Positions 41,800 to 52,242 of a DNA stretch of 64,000 nt are shown here, in pieces. Numbering within the stretch: position 1 is the stretch's first letter; every line of letters begins with the position of its first letter. The position numbers and the translations under genes are program-made. The stretch is taken from NCBI GenBank assembly GCA_021432605.1, contig MU271143.1:3481277-3545276 (forward strand). Reading direction: 5' to 3'. The notes below the pieces were generated by a model. The model saw nothing but the letters and a program-made list of their open reading frames with translations, was not told the DNA's origin and searched no databases. Origin of the DNA: Coniochaeta sp. PMI_546 (lineage: Eukaryota > Ascomycota > Sordariomycetes > Coniochaetales > Coniochaetaceae).

Positions 41800-43015
41800 A
41801 TGGATGGCCGCCCCGCAGATCAATCGGCAGGAGACCGGATGAAGTTCGATCCCCTCAACACCATCCGAGCACCGGCCCCGCCCTCCATGAGTGACACCGG
41901 AGCCGACGCCGGGAGCGAGCCTCCAGCGAACCCGCGCAAGAGGAAGAAGGCATCGCGCGCGTATGTTACACCTGTCAATGATGCTCACCCTTGCCCCGCC
42001 TTCTCCTCCCTCAGACTTCTTACCATGAGCCTCATCATCCTCACTCACCTCGCTTACTCACGTCCACAAACATACTTATCGGCTTGTACAAAACAAAGCA
42101 AAAAAATGATCATATACTGACACCGTGTACAGATGCGACTACTGTCATGTCAACCACCAGCCATGCGACAATGGCAAGCCCCGCTGCAGCGTCTGCGAAA
42201 AGCACAACAAAGAGTGCAACTACCTCCGGCCTACCAAGCGGCGCGGCCCTCAGAAGGGCTATCGGACTGCTCTCAATACTTACAAGGAGAGTGCTGCAGC
42301 CTGGGGTGCCGTTCTAGGCGCCATTCCCGGCCTCGATGCTCTCATAGAGGGCCACCTACGGACCGACAGCGGCCGCGCACTCCTCAAGACTATCAAGGAT
42401 GCGTCTCAGCAAGATACCCTGATCAGTCGTTGGCAGCAGAGCACTGTCTTCAAGACGTTCTTTCCTAACAGTGGCGAGGGAGGTAGCACGGTGGCGGGGA
42501 GTGTAGCTGGCGGCGAAGATGGAGAGGACGACGATGCCCAGCTGGATACCTTCGCCAGCATGGGCGGCGCCTTGAGCAAGCACACAACGCAGCAGCCGCA
42601 GCAACAGACATTTTCGCCCGCATTACCTTTTTGCTTCCCTAACTCAGGGCCGAGTCAGAACTTCATGGCTCAGCCTCAGCCAAACCATAAATCTCCTGCG
42701 GAGAGAGAAGCGACCTCACTCTCAGATATCGTGGCCAAAGACGCTGCGAGATCGTACGTCTCACCTCACTCTTTCCCCATTTATAGAACTACTATCTAAC
42801 AGTGTCACAGCATGTCTCATGCCTTTCAGACCCTAGCACCCCTCGGTTTCGCGCCAAACGAGACCATTGCCGACTTTTACGACATGGGCTCCAACCCGGA
42901 TACCAACCAGTCCAACAACGACTTCGGCCTCGACCTAGGCACCGATGCCGACCAGAGGGTCTATTACGAGTTGCTCATGGGCCGATCATTCGGTGATTCT
43001 CCGCATCAGCCCTGA
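41800..43015 (+). CDS. Zn2Cys6 transcription factor
   Basis: Three exons: 41800-41960, 42133-42753 and 42811-43015. Introns are 172 nt (GTATGT..CAG) and 57 nt (GTACGT..CAG, CTAAC branch). The protein is 328 residues. A basic stretch (NPRKRKKASRA) precedes the zinc cluster at residues 55-81: Cys-x2-Cys-x6-Cys-x6-Cys-x2-Cys-x6-Cys, followed by basic linker PTKRRGPQKGYRTAL. After it a conserved-looking helix (AAWGAVLGAIPGLDALIEGH) leads to Gly/Ser- and Gln-rich low-complexity sequence. The C-terminus ends in an acidic segment (FYDMGSNPD, GLDLGTDADQRVYYELLM) that could activate transcription. It lacks the long fungal-specific middle homology domain of Gal4-type factors, so it is shorter than qa-1F. 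Position next to the quinate-repressor-like gene invites a regulatory link, but targets are unknown. Confidence 0.88.
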
Positions 43016-43836
43016 AATCAAATAAAGAGGACCATCATTGTCTCTACAGACTAGCTTGGTCTCATGCATAGGATTGTCTCGACGAGAGGACGCGAAACGA
43101 TCTTCTAGGACATCTTGAGTGTCTACTATCCGTTCCAGGTCACATTTGCGGGAATGTGTGAGTAGACGGCTGTACGATATTATGCAATCGATTCAACGCC
43201 TGGTTGCCACAGGGTCCCACAGGGTCGCACACCAAGGCGAAGTTCAGTTTTCATATCAGCACTGAGGTAGGAGATTTCCACGTCGTCGTCAGCAACACTG
43301 GCTAACACGAAGCCGCACAGCATGGCATGTAACGTCGAATTGGAGGAGATACCCGCCGGGGAACGGCAAAATAGTTGTGTCATGCTGGAGATTAAGCAAG
43401 CCTGCAGTAGGCACAAGGGGGTTAATTGTGTAAATAGAGACACAGCCATAGGCATATGGCATCTTGAAGGTAGTAACACGTTCGACTTGTTACCAACTCC
43501 ATTGTTCTCCACGGTCGATGTCCTCAGACCTCGAAGATGGTAGTGGCTCGCGTCCCTCATCCCAGCGCTGTATGATGATAGAAGTGATGTTTGAACACGC
43601 GTGTGTAAACAATGTATTACGATGATAATTATGTGCCATGTATTTCCATGCCAAAGCCCCCAAAACCGAGTTCAGTGGAGATGCTGCCCATGAGGCCGAG
43701 ACCACACGCAACCAAAGCCGACCCCGTGAACGCCAACGCTAAGAGAGTCCTACCGTAATTCCTAACCCCAACGCACCCTCGCGTAGTCTACGTCCCACCC
43801 ATACTGTGATACCTCAGCAGCCCATACAAGCACCCC
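43016..43836. other. Intergenic between convergent genes
   Basis: 0.8 kb of 3' flanks of the Zn2Cys6 gene and the next minus-strand gene. No motif-bearing frame. Confidence 0.4.
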
Positions 43837-44970
43837 TCAGTACTCCGGGCCCCAATCCACAGTCCCAACCCCCTTCCCCACGCCCTCCATGATAACCTCC
43901 AGCTTATCCTCGTTCGTGACCCACCCATGCCGCTTTGTCGCAATGCTATAGCGGATAGGATCCTTCCACTCCCTCCACCACGTCTCCTCGCTCTGCACCA
44001 CACACCTCCGGCCCGGCTCGCCATTCTTATGCGTCGCAAACGGCCACACGGCCTTGACGACCTCATACCTCCTCTTGCCGGCAAACAGCGTCGCAACCGA
44101 CGTAAAAAACCTATTCACCCGGTCCGGGTTCTGCACCACCACCTTGGCGTGCGTCACGGGAAAGTTCACCGCCACCACCCCCCTGTACCCCGTCCCGGCC
44201 ACCAGGCTGCGGATCTGGCCCTCCAGCCACTCCACGTCCATGTTGGCCACCACGCGCTCGAGGGTGAAGGTCTTGACCCCGGCCTGGTCCTCGACGAAGC
44301 GGCGAGCCCACTCCTCCAGCCCGCCGTCGCCGACCTCGGGCTCGAGGCTGGGCTTGGGCCCGCCGCGCAGGGCGGGCTCGCCAGAACCGACGCACCGGAT
44401 GTAGTCCATCCGCTTGCGCGGGTCGTCCGGCACCAGGAGGGACATGAGGTTGAGCTTGACGGCGAAGTCGACCTTGCTGCCGCGCTTGCCGGTGATGTGC
44501 ACTTGGGGCTTGGGGGGCACGGTGGACTGGGCCCTGACGAGGGAGACGAGGGCGGTGGCGTTGGCGGAGAGGTAGGGGGCTGTGGATTTTATGGTGGTGC
44601 AGTCCGAGGACAGCTCGAAGAGGGGCGGGGAGTAGAGGCGGTAGTCTAGTTGGGGCAGGCCGGGGTATCTCTGGGGGCCTTTCGGGGCCGACCGCGGAGC
44701 ACGGTTGTCGTGTGGCGAGGAAGGGCCGGAATAAGGGGGTGGTGTCTGTGGGCGGGTGAAGCCATTGTGGTAGGTGGAATCCTCGTCGTCGACGGCTTCG
44801 GGGGCGTCGGTGCCGTCGACTGCGTTGCTGAGAGGGTTGCTGCTGCTGGAGGGACCGGCGGATGGGGTTATGCCTGACTGTTGCTGTTCGTTCTGCTGCC
44901 GCTCGGCGTTGTCGTAGTGTTGTTGCAAGATGGCTTTCTCGGCTACGGCTGGCGGTCTTGGGGGGTCCAT
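43837..44970 (-). CDS. Unknown protein, likely conserved in fungi
   Basis: A 377-residue intronless protein starting at ATG 44970. Residues 1-95 are low-complexity (Gln-, Ser- and Pro-rich). From about residue 100 a compact region begins (YPGLPQLDYRLYSPPLFELS, VHITGKRGSKVDFAVKLNLM, VPDDPRKRMDYIRCVG), then a Gly/Glu-rich loop and a second strand/helix region (TFTLERVVANMDVEWLEGQI, GYRGVVAVNFPVTHAKVVVQ, EETWWREWKDPIRYSIATKR). No signal peptide, membrane helix or known catalytic motif. The structured part has many Trp and Val and looks like a real domain. I cannot name it. Confidence 0.75.
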   Translation of the reverse strand: MDPPRPPAVAEKAILQQHYDNAERQQNEQQQSGITPSAGPSSSSNPLSNAVDGTDAPEAVDDEDSTYHNGFTRPQTPPPYSGPSSPHDNRAPRSAPKGPQRYPGLPQLDYRLYSPPLFELSSDCTTIKSTAPYLSANATALVSLVRAQSTVPPKPQVHITGKRGSKVDFAVKLNLMSLLVPDDPRKRMDYIRCVGSGEPALRGGPKPSLEPEVGDGGLEEWARRFVEDQAGVKTFTLERVVANMDVEWLEGQIRSLVAGTGYRGVVAVNFPVTHAKVVVQNPDRVNRFFTSVATLFAGKRRYEVVKAVWPFATHKNGEPGRRCVVQSEETWWREWKDPIRYSIATKRHGWVTNEDKLEVIMEGVGKGVGTVDWGPEY

Positions 44971-46419
44971 TGCTGGCTGTTTTTTTTTGAATGCTGAAGG
45001 GAGGTAGGGAATGATCGAGAGACAGTTAGATGTGAATGCTGCTGTGTCTTGCTCTTATCGCGGGGTCTTGGATGACGATGAAGTCCAGGATGATTGAGTC
45101 ACTTGAAACCGAAACAGCAAGCTTCCGAGTCACAGAAGATTGAATACTGAAGAAGAGACCACCACTTGGTCTTGGTCTGAGGAGGAAAGTAAGAAAAAGA
45201 TATCGGATTGACTTGACCTTGCAGAGGAGACCTAAACCTAGTGCTGCACTTGGATGGCTCGATTGACGTTGATGCGTGGCGCAGCTCACCAGCACCAGTT
45301 GCTACTTGCCCCCCCGTCCGGCCGCTAGTATTAGTGGATCGTAGAGCGCTGCCTAGCGCTGTTCGCTGCATCTCACCCTATTCGGCAATGGGCACAGTCT
45401 GTTGGTGCACTGCGGGCTCGGAGTCTCGGACGGCGGCCAATGATGGCGTGCCAAATACAGTCCGACCCGGCACCCCGACCGGCGCGGCGAGGCCGCCGAT
45501 GACGACGACCGTTGATCCGGAAGTCATGTCCGGACTCTCGAGCGTGACGACGTTGATGACTGTATCGCTTCTGTCTGTGATCCAGCCGTGCGATACTTGA
45601 CTTCATACCAGCTACGCGGCACGCGCGTCTTTCCCACGCAACATACCGCTTCTGTATTCCATGCTTAATCACCACTACGAACTCGGAGGGTTATTGTTTA
45701 TCGAAGTAATGGTCGAGGCAACAATCGAGTACCTTACCTATCGCTACAAGCTTTTCTGGACCCCGAGACGCGGAATTGACGCGACATGGAGTCGAAATAA
45801 AGTTAAATGCTTGGTTGAGCAGGCTGTTACCTGTCGCGCCTCTACTTCTTCAACATGTCTCGATCAATTGTCCCGCAACACACCTTGATTCGAGCTTGGT
45901 GTCATTTTTCTATCTCTTCTTTCATCTGTACGTTTAATCTCTGACGATGTCTCACGATTGCGTATGCTCAAAAGGGTTACCAACCAGGGGAGGTGCTTCG
46001 ACCAGTTTGAGTTCAAACCACTCTAGACACAGCGGCAGCACCCGCAGAACGCTCTGACAACCGTCGCGCCTCAGACTGCATTCGTTACTTCATGATTGAA
46101 GTTAGGGCTGTGGCCTTGGCTGGTCTACATTTCCTTTGATTTGCCCATGTTCACAGCGTGGCTTGCATAGTCGCGACCACAGCATTGGATCCAGGTCGTC
46201 CAGGGGTTCAGCCGCAAAGCGCCCCGAATCTGGACGTGTCTGGGACTCGAGTGGCAGACGAAATGATCTATCGTAGCCATCTTCTTCTTCTTTCTCTTCC
46301 TCTTCTCTCAGTCTTTCCTGTAAACATGAGCACATTTTCCCTCTGAGCTTGACCGACAAGCTAGGAATTCAACGAGCTGTGACTCTAGTTGTCGCCTTTT
46401 CCGCTGCTCGCTGCTCAAG
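44971..46419. other. Intergenic
   Basis: About 1.4 kb of divergent upstream region. Open frames at 45241-45600 (plus) and 45026-45371 (minus) overlap each other, lack motifs and are not called. No RNA gene or repeat was found. Confidence 0.4.
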
Positions 46420-47640
46420 ATGTTGTCCCGAAAGTGCACAACTATACCCCGGTCCTTCAGCTGGGTGCTTCCGGCCCAGAGCCTCGTCACAGGTGTCGCC
46501 ATCTACTCGACTGTTTTTGTTTTCAAAGTTGGATCAAAACCGTTCATTTTGGCTGTTGCTGCGGTAAGATGGCTACCCACGGCTATATTCCGTTTATTGA
46601 CTCTCTCTACGGTGCGTCTTAGGCCGGACTCCAGTTCATCCTCGGTCTTTACTGTTGCTTCACGGCCAATCGACCCGGCATCCACCACAGAGTTGTGATT
46701 CCGACTTTCCTGGTTGGCATCGGCGGAGTATGGTGCGGACCAGTCTACTACTTCGCCAAAATCGCCGATGTATACTTGAAGATCCAGCAAGCATCGCCTG
46801 CTGGGAGCGACACTCCCCCAGCCGCCACCTGGAGCTATGTCGGGCTAGCAACGTCATGTCTTGATGTGTATGGGACATAATCTCTTCTCCCCTACCACGA
46901 CTCCAACTAACGCTCCCACCAGCATCATCGCCCTAGCCCTCGTAACTATCTTCCTGGTCGAGGGCCTGCGACCACCAAAACCTCCCCTTATCCACCACAC
47001 CCCCGGCGGCTACGTCTCAACCCCAGTCTATGGCCCGCCTGTCGGCCAGCCCGTCACATACCAGTACCAGCAGCAGCAGCAGCCGTATCAATACCAACAA
47101 CAGCATTCCCAACCCGTCATGACCAGCGCCCAACCCTTCCCACCTCAATATACCAACCCCACCGCACTAGACAACAAGTACACACCCACAACCTCCACAA
47201 CTCCGATATCCCCCATAGCCTCCCCCGTGTCAGCACCCACCACCTCTCCCTCCCCCATCCAGGCCCCAATCTCACAACCTCCCTATCAGCCCTACGACCG
47301 CACGAACCGCATCGACGTAATCCGACGCATCTGCACCCTCCAGAACCCCAACGGCAGCTGGAGCTACTCCCCCGAGCTGGCCGACCTGGTCCGGCAGTGG
47401 AGCGGCGGCGGTGGCGGCGGCGGCAGGGAGATCCGACCCGGCGACGACCGCGCACTCACCCTGGCCGTGCACGCCTGCCTCAAGGACCTGTGCGGCTACG
47501 TCTGGGCCGCCCAGCGCGACAGGGCGGAGGAGACGCGCCTCGCTCCGGGCGAGATGGCGAGCTTCCGCGCCGTGAATTGGGATCTGGGGTTTGCTAGGGG
47601 TGCGATCGATAGGGCTTTGCGGTGGGCGAGGCCGTTTTAG
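46420..47640 (+). CDS. Four-helix membrane protein with Q/P-rich linker
   Basis: Three exons: 46420-46563, 46623-46867 and 46923-47640. Introns are 59 nt (GTAAGA..TTAG) and 55 nt (GTATGG..CAG, CTAAC branch). The protein is 368 residues. The first 145 residues hold about four hydrophobic helices (around LVTGVAIYSTVFVF, FILAVAAAGLQFILGLYCCF, IPTFLVGIGGVWCGPVYYFA, and VIIALALVTIFLVEGL). Next is a long Gln/Tyr/Pro/Thr-rich linker (about 150-255) with a QQQQ run. The last 110 residues are a soluble domain beginning IDVIRRICTLQNPNGSWSYS followed by helices. The LQ..NGSW....LADL pattern recalls the C-terminal tail of VWA5A/PARP4-type proteins, here without a VWA domain. Start chosen at 46420 because it makes all three exon joins keep frame. 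Role unknown. Confidence 0.72.
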
Positions 47641-48288
47641 GTTCCAGACGTGGCAAGGAGGTTGGGGAGGGCAGGAGAGATATCAGGGCCGTTGAGAGTT
47701 TGAGTTTATATCAATGTATCATGGTGATCGTGGATCTAGCGTGTGGCGTTTTAGGATTCTAGGATAAGGGATACATATAATACGGATGGCTTTGGTTGAT
47801 ACAGATATGTTGTCTTGCTAATATACCTTCTTCAGTCGCCAACTGTGCCATACCGAACTTGAAAGACACCATGAATTTATGGATGGCTACCTAGGCCGCT
47901 ACTTGAACGGTATCTTTCAACACGGTTGTGTAAACCCAAGAGCCTGCAGTAATCAACCCTTTGCATGCATATTATATGTAACTCGCAGGACTATTACCCT
48001 GTCCTGATTCCGCCTCTCGGTCTATGCATAGGCACCAAATATGGCCAGCTTCGATCGCACGATCGCAACCAGTGCCAACCAGCTCAAAGCACACATGATG
48101 CCCCAAGCATCACCTTATACCTGTTAACCAATCCCCACCACTTTCAGCAGACCTCAAGAGCACATCTCGAGCCTCACCTCTCCTCCCTCCGTTCAGCCAT
48201 GCTCACTGCCCCTTTCACATCCTTCAACCATCAACCACCCCTCGTACCCAAGAAGGCACACACACACACACCCAACCTCCTTCCTTTT
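47641..48288. other. Intergenic, CA repeat near the right end
   Basis: 3' flanks of two convergent genes, with a short (CA)7 run at 48257-48271. No gene is supported. Confidence 0.4.
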
Positions 48289-50478
48289 TCACCCCTCAGC
48301 AGGCGCAGCAGCAGCAGCCCTAGCCGGCTTCGGCCTCAACATCTTATCCTTATCATACACGGCATGATTCTTGACCAGCTTGACCCAGTCCGCCTTGAGC
48401 ATCTGCCCAGGCTTGTCGCCCACACGGCCCTTAAACCGCTTCAGCAGCTCCTGGATGCTAATCGCCCCGCCATTGCTGACGATGAGCCCCACAATCTCGT
48501 CGCCCGTGATCGGCTTCGCGTCCACCGCCTTGGCAGCGGGAGCGGAAGCGGAAGCAGAAGGACCAGGCGAGCCGGCCGCCTGCGCCTGCCTGGCCGCCGC
48601 GAAGTCGTTGGTCGCCACGCCCGCCGCCTTGCCGGCCTGACCCTGGGGAGCTGGACTGCCCGCCCTCGAGCCCGCGGGCGTCCCGGTCGCCGTGCCGGAC
48701 ACGAGCTTGATCTTCTTGGGCCTGGGCTTGCCGCCGTCCGACCCTTCGTTGGCCGTGCCCTCGCCGTCGCTGGCGGCGGTGGCGCCGCCGGGTCGTCGGG
48801 GCAGGGGCGTGCCCGACCGGGAGGCGTTGGCTGACCCCGCCGCCGCCCCGGGGAGTGTCTTCTTGATCTTCTTCAACTTCCGCGTGGACTCGTTTCCGCT
48901 AGACTCCGAGGCGTTCGGGGAAGCTGGACGCTTGAGAGACTTGACTTTCTTGGTGAGGTCGGGGGCCTTCTGCTTGCCCGAGGGGGTCGTGTTGCCCTTG
49001 GTATTGCTGCCGGAGGCTAGCTTGTCCTTCTGGTCGGCGGCCTTCTTGTCTTCGTCTTTCTTGTCCTCGCCGCCTTCCTTGTCCTTGTCCTTGTCCTTTT
49101 CGTCTTCCGAGTCCGACTCGCTCGACGACTGGAATGGGTTGTCCGAGGACGAGTCGCTGGCATAATTGTAATTATGGTCGTACTTGGTGAGTTTCTTGCG
49201 TAGCTTCTTGCCCTGAACCTTCTCTCGCAGCTTCTCGCGCTTCTCCTCCTTTTCTTCCTTCTCGACCTCGTCCTCCTTCACCTCGTCGAAAATGCTGGCT
49301 CCGAGATGGTCACGGCGCAGCCGCTCTTTCGTATCCTTGGTGTCTTCGTCATCGGCGTCGAAGCCCGGATTCTCGTCGTCATCCTGGAACTCATCGCCAG
49401 ACAGATCGAGGTCGTTATCGTCGCGCCGCTCAGCCTTAGGAATGGCACGCGAGGTGTCGCTCTCCATCTTGACCTTGGCACCTCCACCCAGAAACTTCCT
49501 GGTCTCGGCAAGCTGTTGTTTCTCTTCCAGACGTTTCTGATCCTGCAACACCCACCGGTCGGCACCGGTCTCACGTTTGGCTATCTCCTTCTCTGCCTCC
49601 TCCAGGGACTTGATGTTCTGAGGGCGCTTGTGGTTGAACTTATAGTATCGTTCCAGTGGGATCATGCGGAAGCCTCCGCCGCTGATGACGAGCGCCACGT
49701 TGACCTCGGAGAGAGCGGCGACATATGAGCCTACCCAGACGTTCTTGCCGTCTACATCTTCCAGATGCCACGGCAGTGTCTCCTCGTAGCGCAGACCGGA
49801 CGCTTTCTTCGCCTCCTCTGTGTGCTTCGGGTAGTAGGTCGACAGGGTCTTTCCCTTCTTGTCGAGCTTGGTCGGTTTGGCCGGCTCGTCCTTCTTGAGC
49901 ACGGGTGCAATCTGAGCTTGGTTGGCAGCACGCTGGGCCTCTTGCTGCTCCTTCCACAATCGCTGCCTCTCAGCCTCGGCCTCGTCGACAGGATTCTCCG
50001 GTTTATCATCTTCATCCTTGACGATGCTTCTGCCGAACTGCAGTGCTCGGGCATCTCGGCGGTGCAGCGAGACGGGACGAGGGAACTGCTCCTGATCGGT
50101 AGGATCTACCGGATCCTCGCTCTTGGACCGGTTGAAGCGCATGACGTGGTAGCGGATACCTTCCTTCATCTCTCGCTTGGTCGTGAACAGCGGATAGTCC
50201 TTGTATTGGGCCGGGGGCGTCTCGGACCAGCCTCCATTGGCGGCGCGCTTGGCTTTGAGCTCCTGCCATCGCTTAGCCGCGTCCTCGCGCTCCTTGAGGC
50301 CCTGGGCCTTCGGTGGGGGGCGGAATGATGTTGGTCTGGTTGGACCAGTTCTTCGGGGCACCAGGGCGATATTCTTGGGCCTGGGTTTGAGCACGCGGTT
50401 AGGATTCAGAGGTCGTGCGCCTGGAGGAGGTGGGTCGCGCTTCTGGCCGTTTGGCTGAGCTGGTGGTAGGGCGCTCAT
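48289..50478 (-). CDS. TFG1: TFIIF subunit alpha (Tfg1/RAP74)
   Basis: A 729-residue intronless protein. Residues 90-285 form the N-terminal dimerisation part: DYPLFTTKREMKEGIRYHVM, RRDARALQFGRS and, after an insert, the strands EVNVALVISGGGFRMIPLERYYKFNHKR that pair with TFIIF beta. Residues 290-660 are highly charged and disordered, with Asp/Glu/Lys repeats (DKDKDKEGGEDKKDEDKK) and Ser/Thr sites, as in all RAP74 proteins. Residues 660-722 are the winged-helix C-terminal domain (ITGDEIVGLIVSNGGAISIQ, ELLKRFKGRVGDK), which in yeast and human binds the CTD phosphatase Fcp1. TFIIF escorts RNA polymerase II to promoters, stabilises the initiation complex and aids elongation. Length compares with 735 residues for yeast Tfg1. 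Confidence 0.92.
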   Translation of the reverse strand: MSALPPAQPNGQKRDPPPPGARPLNPNRVLKPRPKNIALVPRRTGPTRPTSFRPPPKAQGLKEREDAAKRWQELKAKRAANGGWSETPPAQYKDYPLFTTKREMKEGIRYHVMRFNRSKSEDPVDPTDQEQFPRPVSLHRRDARALQFGRSIVKDEDDKPENPVDEAEAERQRLWKEQQEAQRAANQAQIAPVLKKDEPAKPTKLDKKGKTLSTYYPKHTEEAKKASGLRYEETLPWHLEDVDGKNVWVGSYVAALSEVNVALVISGGGFRMIPLERYYKFNHKRPQNIKSLEEAEKEIAKRETGADRWVLQDQKRLEEKQQLAETRKFLGGGAKVKMESDTSRAIPKAERRDDNDLDLSGDEFQDDDENPGFDADDEDTKDTKERLRRDHLGASIFDEVKEDEVEKEEKEEKREKLREKVQGKKLRKKLTKYDHNYNYASDSSSDNPFQSSSESDSEDEKDKDKDKEGGEDKKDEDKKAADQKDKLASGSNTKGNTTPSGKQKAPDLTKKVKSLKRPASPNASESSGNESTRKLKKIKKTLPGAAAGSANASRSGTPLPRRPGGATAASDGEGTANEGSDGGKPRPKKIKLVSGTATGTPAGSRAGSPAPQGQAGKAAGVATNDFAAARQAQAAGSPGPSASASAPAAKAVDAKPITGDEIVGLIVSNGGAISIQELLKRFKGRVGDKPGQMLKADWVKLVKNHAVYDKDKMLRPKPARAAAAAPAEG

Positions 50479-52242
50479 GATGTTTGATGTGATGTCGGTC
50501 CCAATGTCTCACAGAGAAGTCGAGGATTGCGGCAGCGGTAAGCTTGTCGCGGGTGTTGTTGTTGCCTATGGAAGTACGCGAGGAAGGCACGTCATGGAGG
50601 ATGAGGGGCGACGCCTGCGAGTACTAGATGTAGATCGTAGTAGGGGAGTTGTGCCGCAGAGATGCAAATCCTGAATTGTGTCTAGGTTGGAATAAACTGC
50701 CCTCACTTTCTTGCGTGTTGCGAGGTGCGAGAAGTTGAGCGATGAGAAAGAGTTTGGGGCCTAGGCAAGGGACTGCATTCGGAGTCGACTTGTCGACAAA
50801 GAGGCCGGAGAGAGGGTTGAAGTCAGCCACAGGCAGAGGACGCACGGACCTGTTGGTGGATCTGGGGACAAAGCAACAAGCGACGTCACATTTACTGCAG
50901 TCCCCAATTCATAGAGGTAGGTACTCTCTGTACGGTTGCATGTCAAACAGGTACTTACCTGAACCGGTGAGAGGAAAATGAACTAGATTGCGAAAGAGAA
51001 GAAACAAACACACACTGGATTATCGACTTGAAAGAACTTGATGTACGCGCTTCCGGGTAGTAGGTGGTGATATACGGTATATATCTTCTTTGTCTGAGTT
51101 AGAATTACCTATCCTGATGGGAGGTACGCCACCATATGGTGCTAGACTGCTCTTTGACAAGAGCTACAAAGGAGATTATGTCTAGATTACTCTCAGTGGG
51201 TATGCAACGTTGTGATGTTAGAACTCTATACCTGGGGATGAAGCTTTCTTTTTTGAAACAGTCTCTATTCAGAGGTACCTGTGAAGTCCAGCTCAAGGTT
51301 TAGGCACCTCACTTTATTAGGCGGACGTCCGGTACATTACTTAGTCGCTTGGCAGCTGGCTGTCAAGTGTCGAATTACGTCCCGAGAATCTGGTCTACCC
51401 CCACTGGATAGGTACCTACCTTAGGTATCGCTAAGGTATACTCAAGTTTTGTGAGGCCCAAGCTCCTCCCACAGCTTCGTTGACTACATCAAAAGTCAAT
51501 TCTAACAACCCTCATCCTCAGCTTTCTATAATGGTGTGATTTTCGACTGCCTATGTCTTGTCTGCTACCGGGGTGTCATTTTTTCTGAGGGTTTCCTGAG
51601 TAGTCCTCGGTCTTGACGCTACAAGTATGTCTGGGTGAAGCCTTCGCTCTTTTCTCCACGTTTCGGTACCTCGCTGCAAAGGGGGTAACTTGGTGGTGCG
51701 AGCCCTGCAACTTCATATCAACATTCTGCTGAGCTAGCCAACTAAGCCAGAGTATGCTTGTGCTGGTTCCTCACAAGTCCGATTTGCTTGGTGGAACTGT
51801 CTCGGGTGGGTGTTGAACGACTGATCACTCAGACAGTCTGACCATTTAAATACAATTCATACACTCGACACCTCTCTGCGGTCTATTCTATCTGTGTGGT
51901 TTTCAACTGGTCTCATGGATTACGGTGCGATTCATTTATTTACCTCAACTGCAAAGTCATCGACATCTGGTCGTTGACCCGAGTTTCTCCCCTCCATATC
52001 ACCTCAACCGTCATCAGTTCGACTTCACAAGACTTTGTGCGCCCGGACATCAGACGCGGATATAGAAAGACCACGGACGACCTAGAATAGTCCAACAAGC
52101 CTCACCTTTCTCACCTTGTCCTCACGATCAGTGGCCCTTCATCTCGCCCGCCACCGACTTATCTCGCTCCACAACACTATCGCCACAGGCTGTGTGACGG
52201 TGTTCAGTCCATTACTCGAGACCTTCTATCCATCTCAGCAGG
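50479..52242. other. Long intergenic stretch between divergent genes
   Basis: 1.76 kb between TFG1 and the nucleotidyltransferase gene. The last 200 bp are CT-rich (tcacctttctcaccttgtcc), a typical fungal core promoter and leader for the plus-strand gene. A small open frame at 50742-50981 has no motif. Confidence 0.45.

Noticed and set aside
43927-44649. A 240-codon plus-strand frame rich in Leu, His and Gly
   Set aside because: Antisense to the 377-residue minus-strand gene, caused by GC-rich codons.
45241-45600. A 119-codon frame with Cys and Thr-rich sequence
   Set aside because: No motif, overlaps an opposite frame, no start context; probably promoter DNA.
46568-46622. Start of the membrane protein at the ATG within 46568-46610
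   Set aside because: That frame hits a stop at once; the segment fits a 59-nt intron (GTAAGA..TTAG) and joining the flanking exons keeps frame.
47965-48834. A 289-codon plus-strand frame
   Set aside because: Its second half is antisense to the TFIIF alpha C-terminus, which is a firm assignment; the composition is Arg/Ala/Gly-biased.
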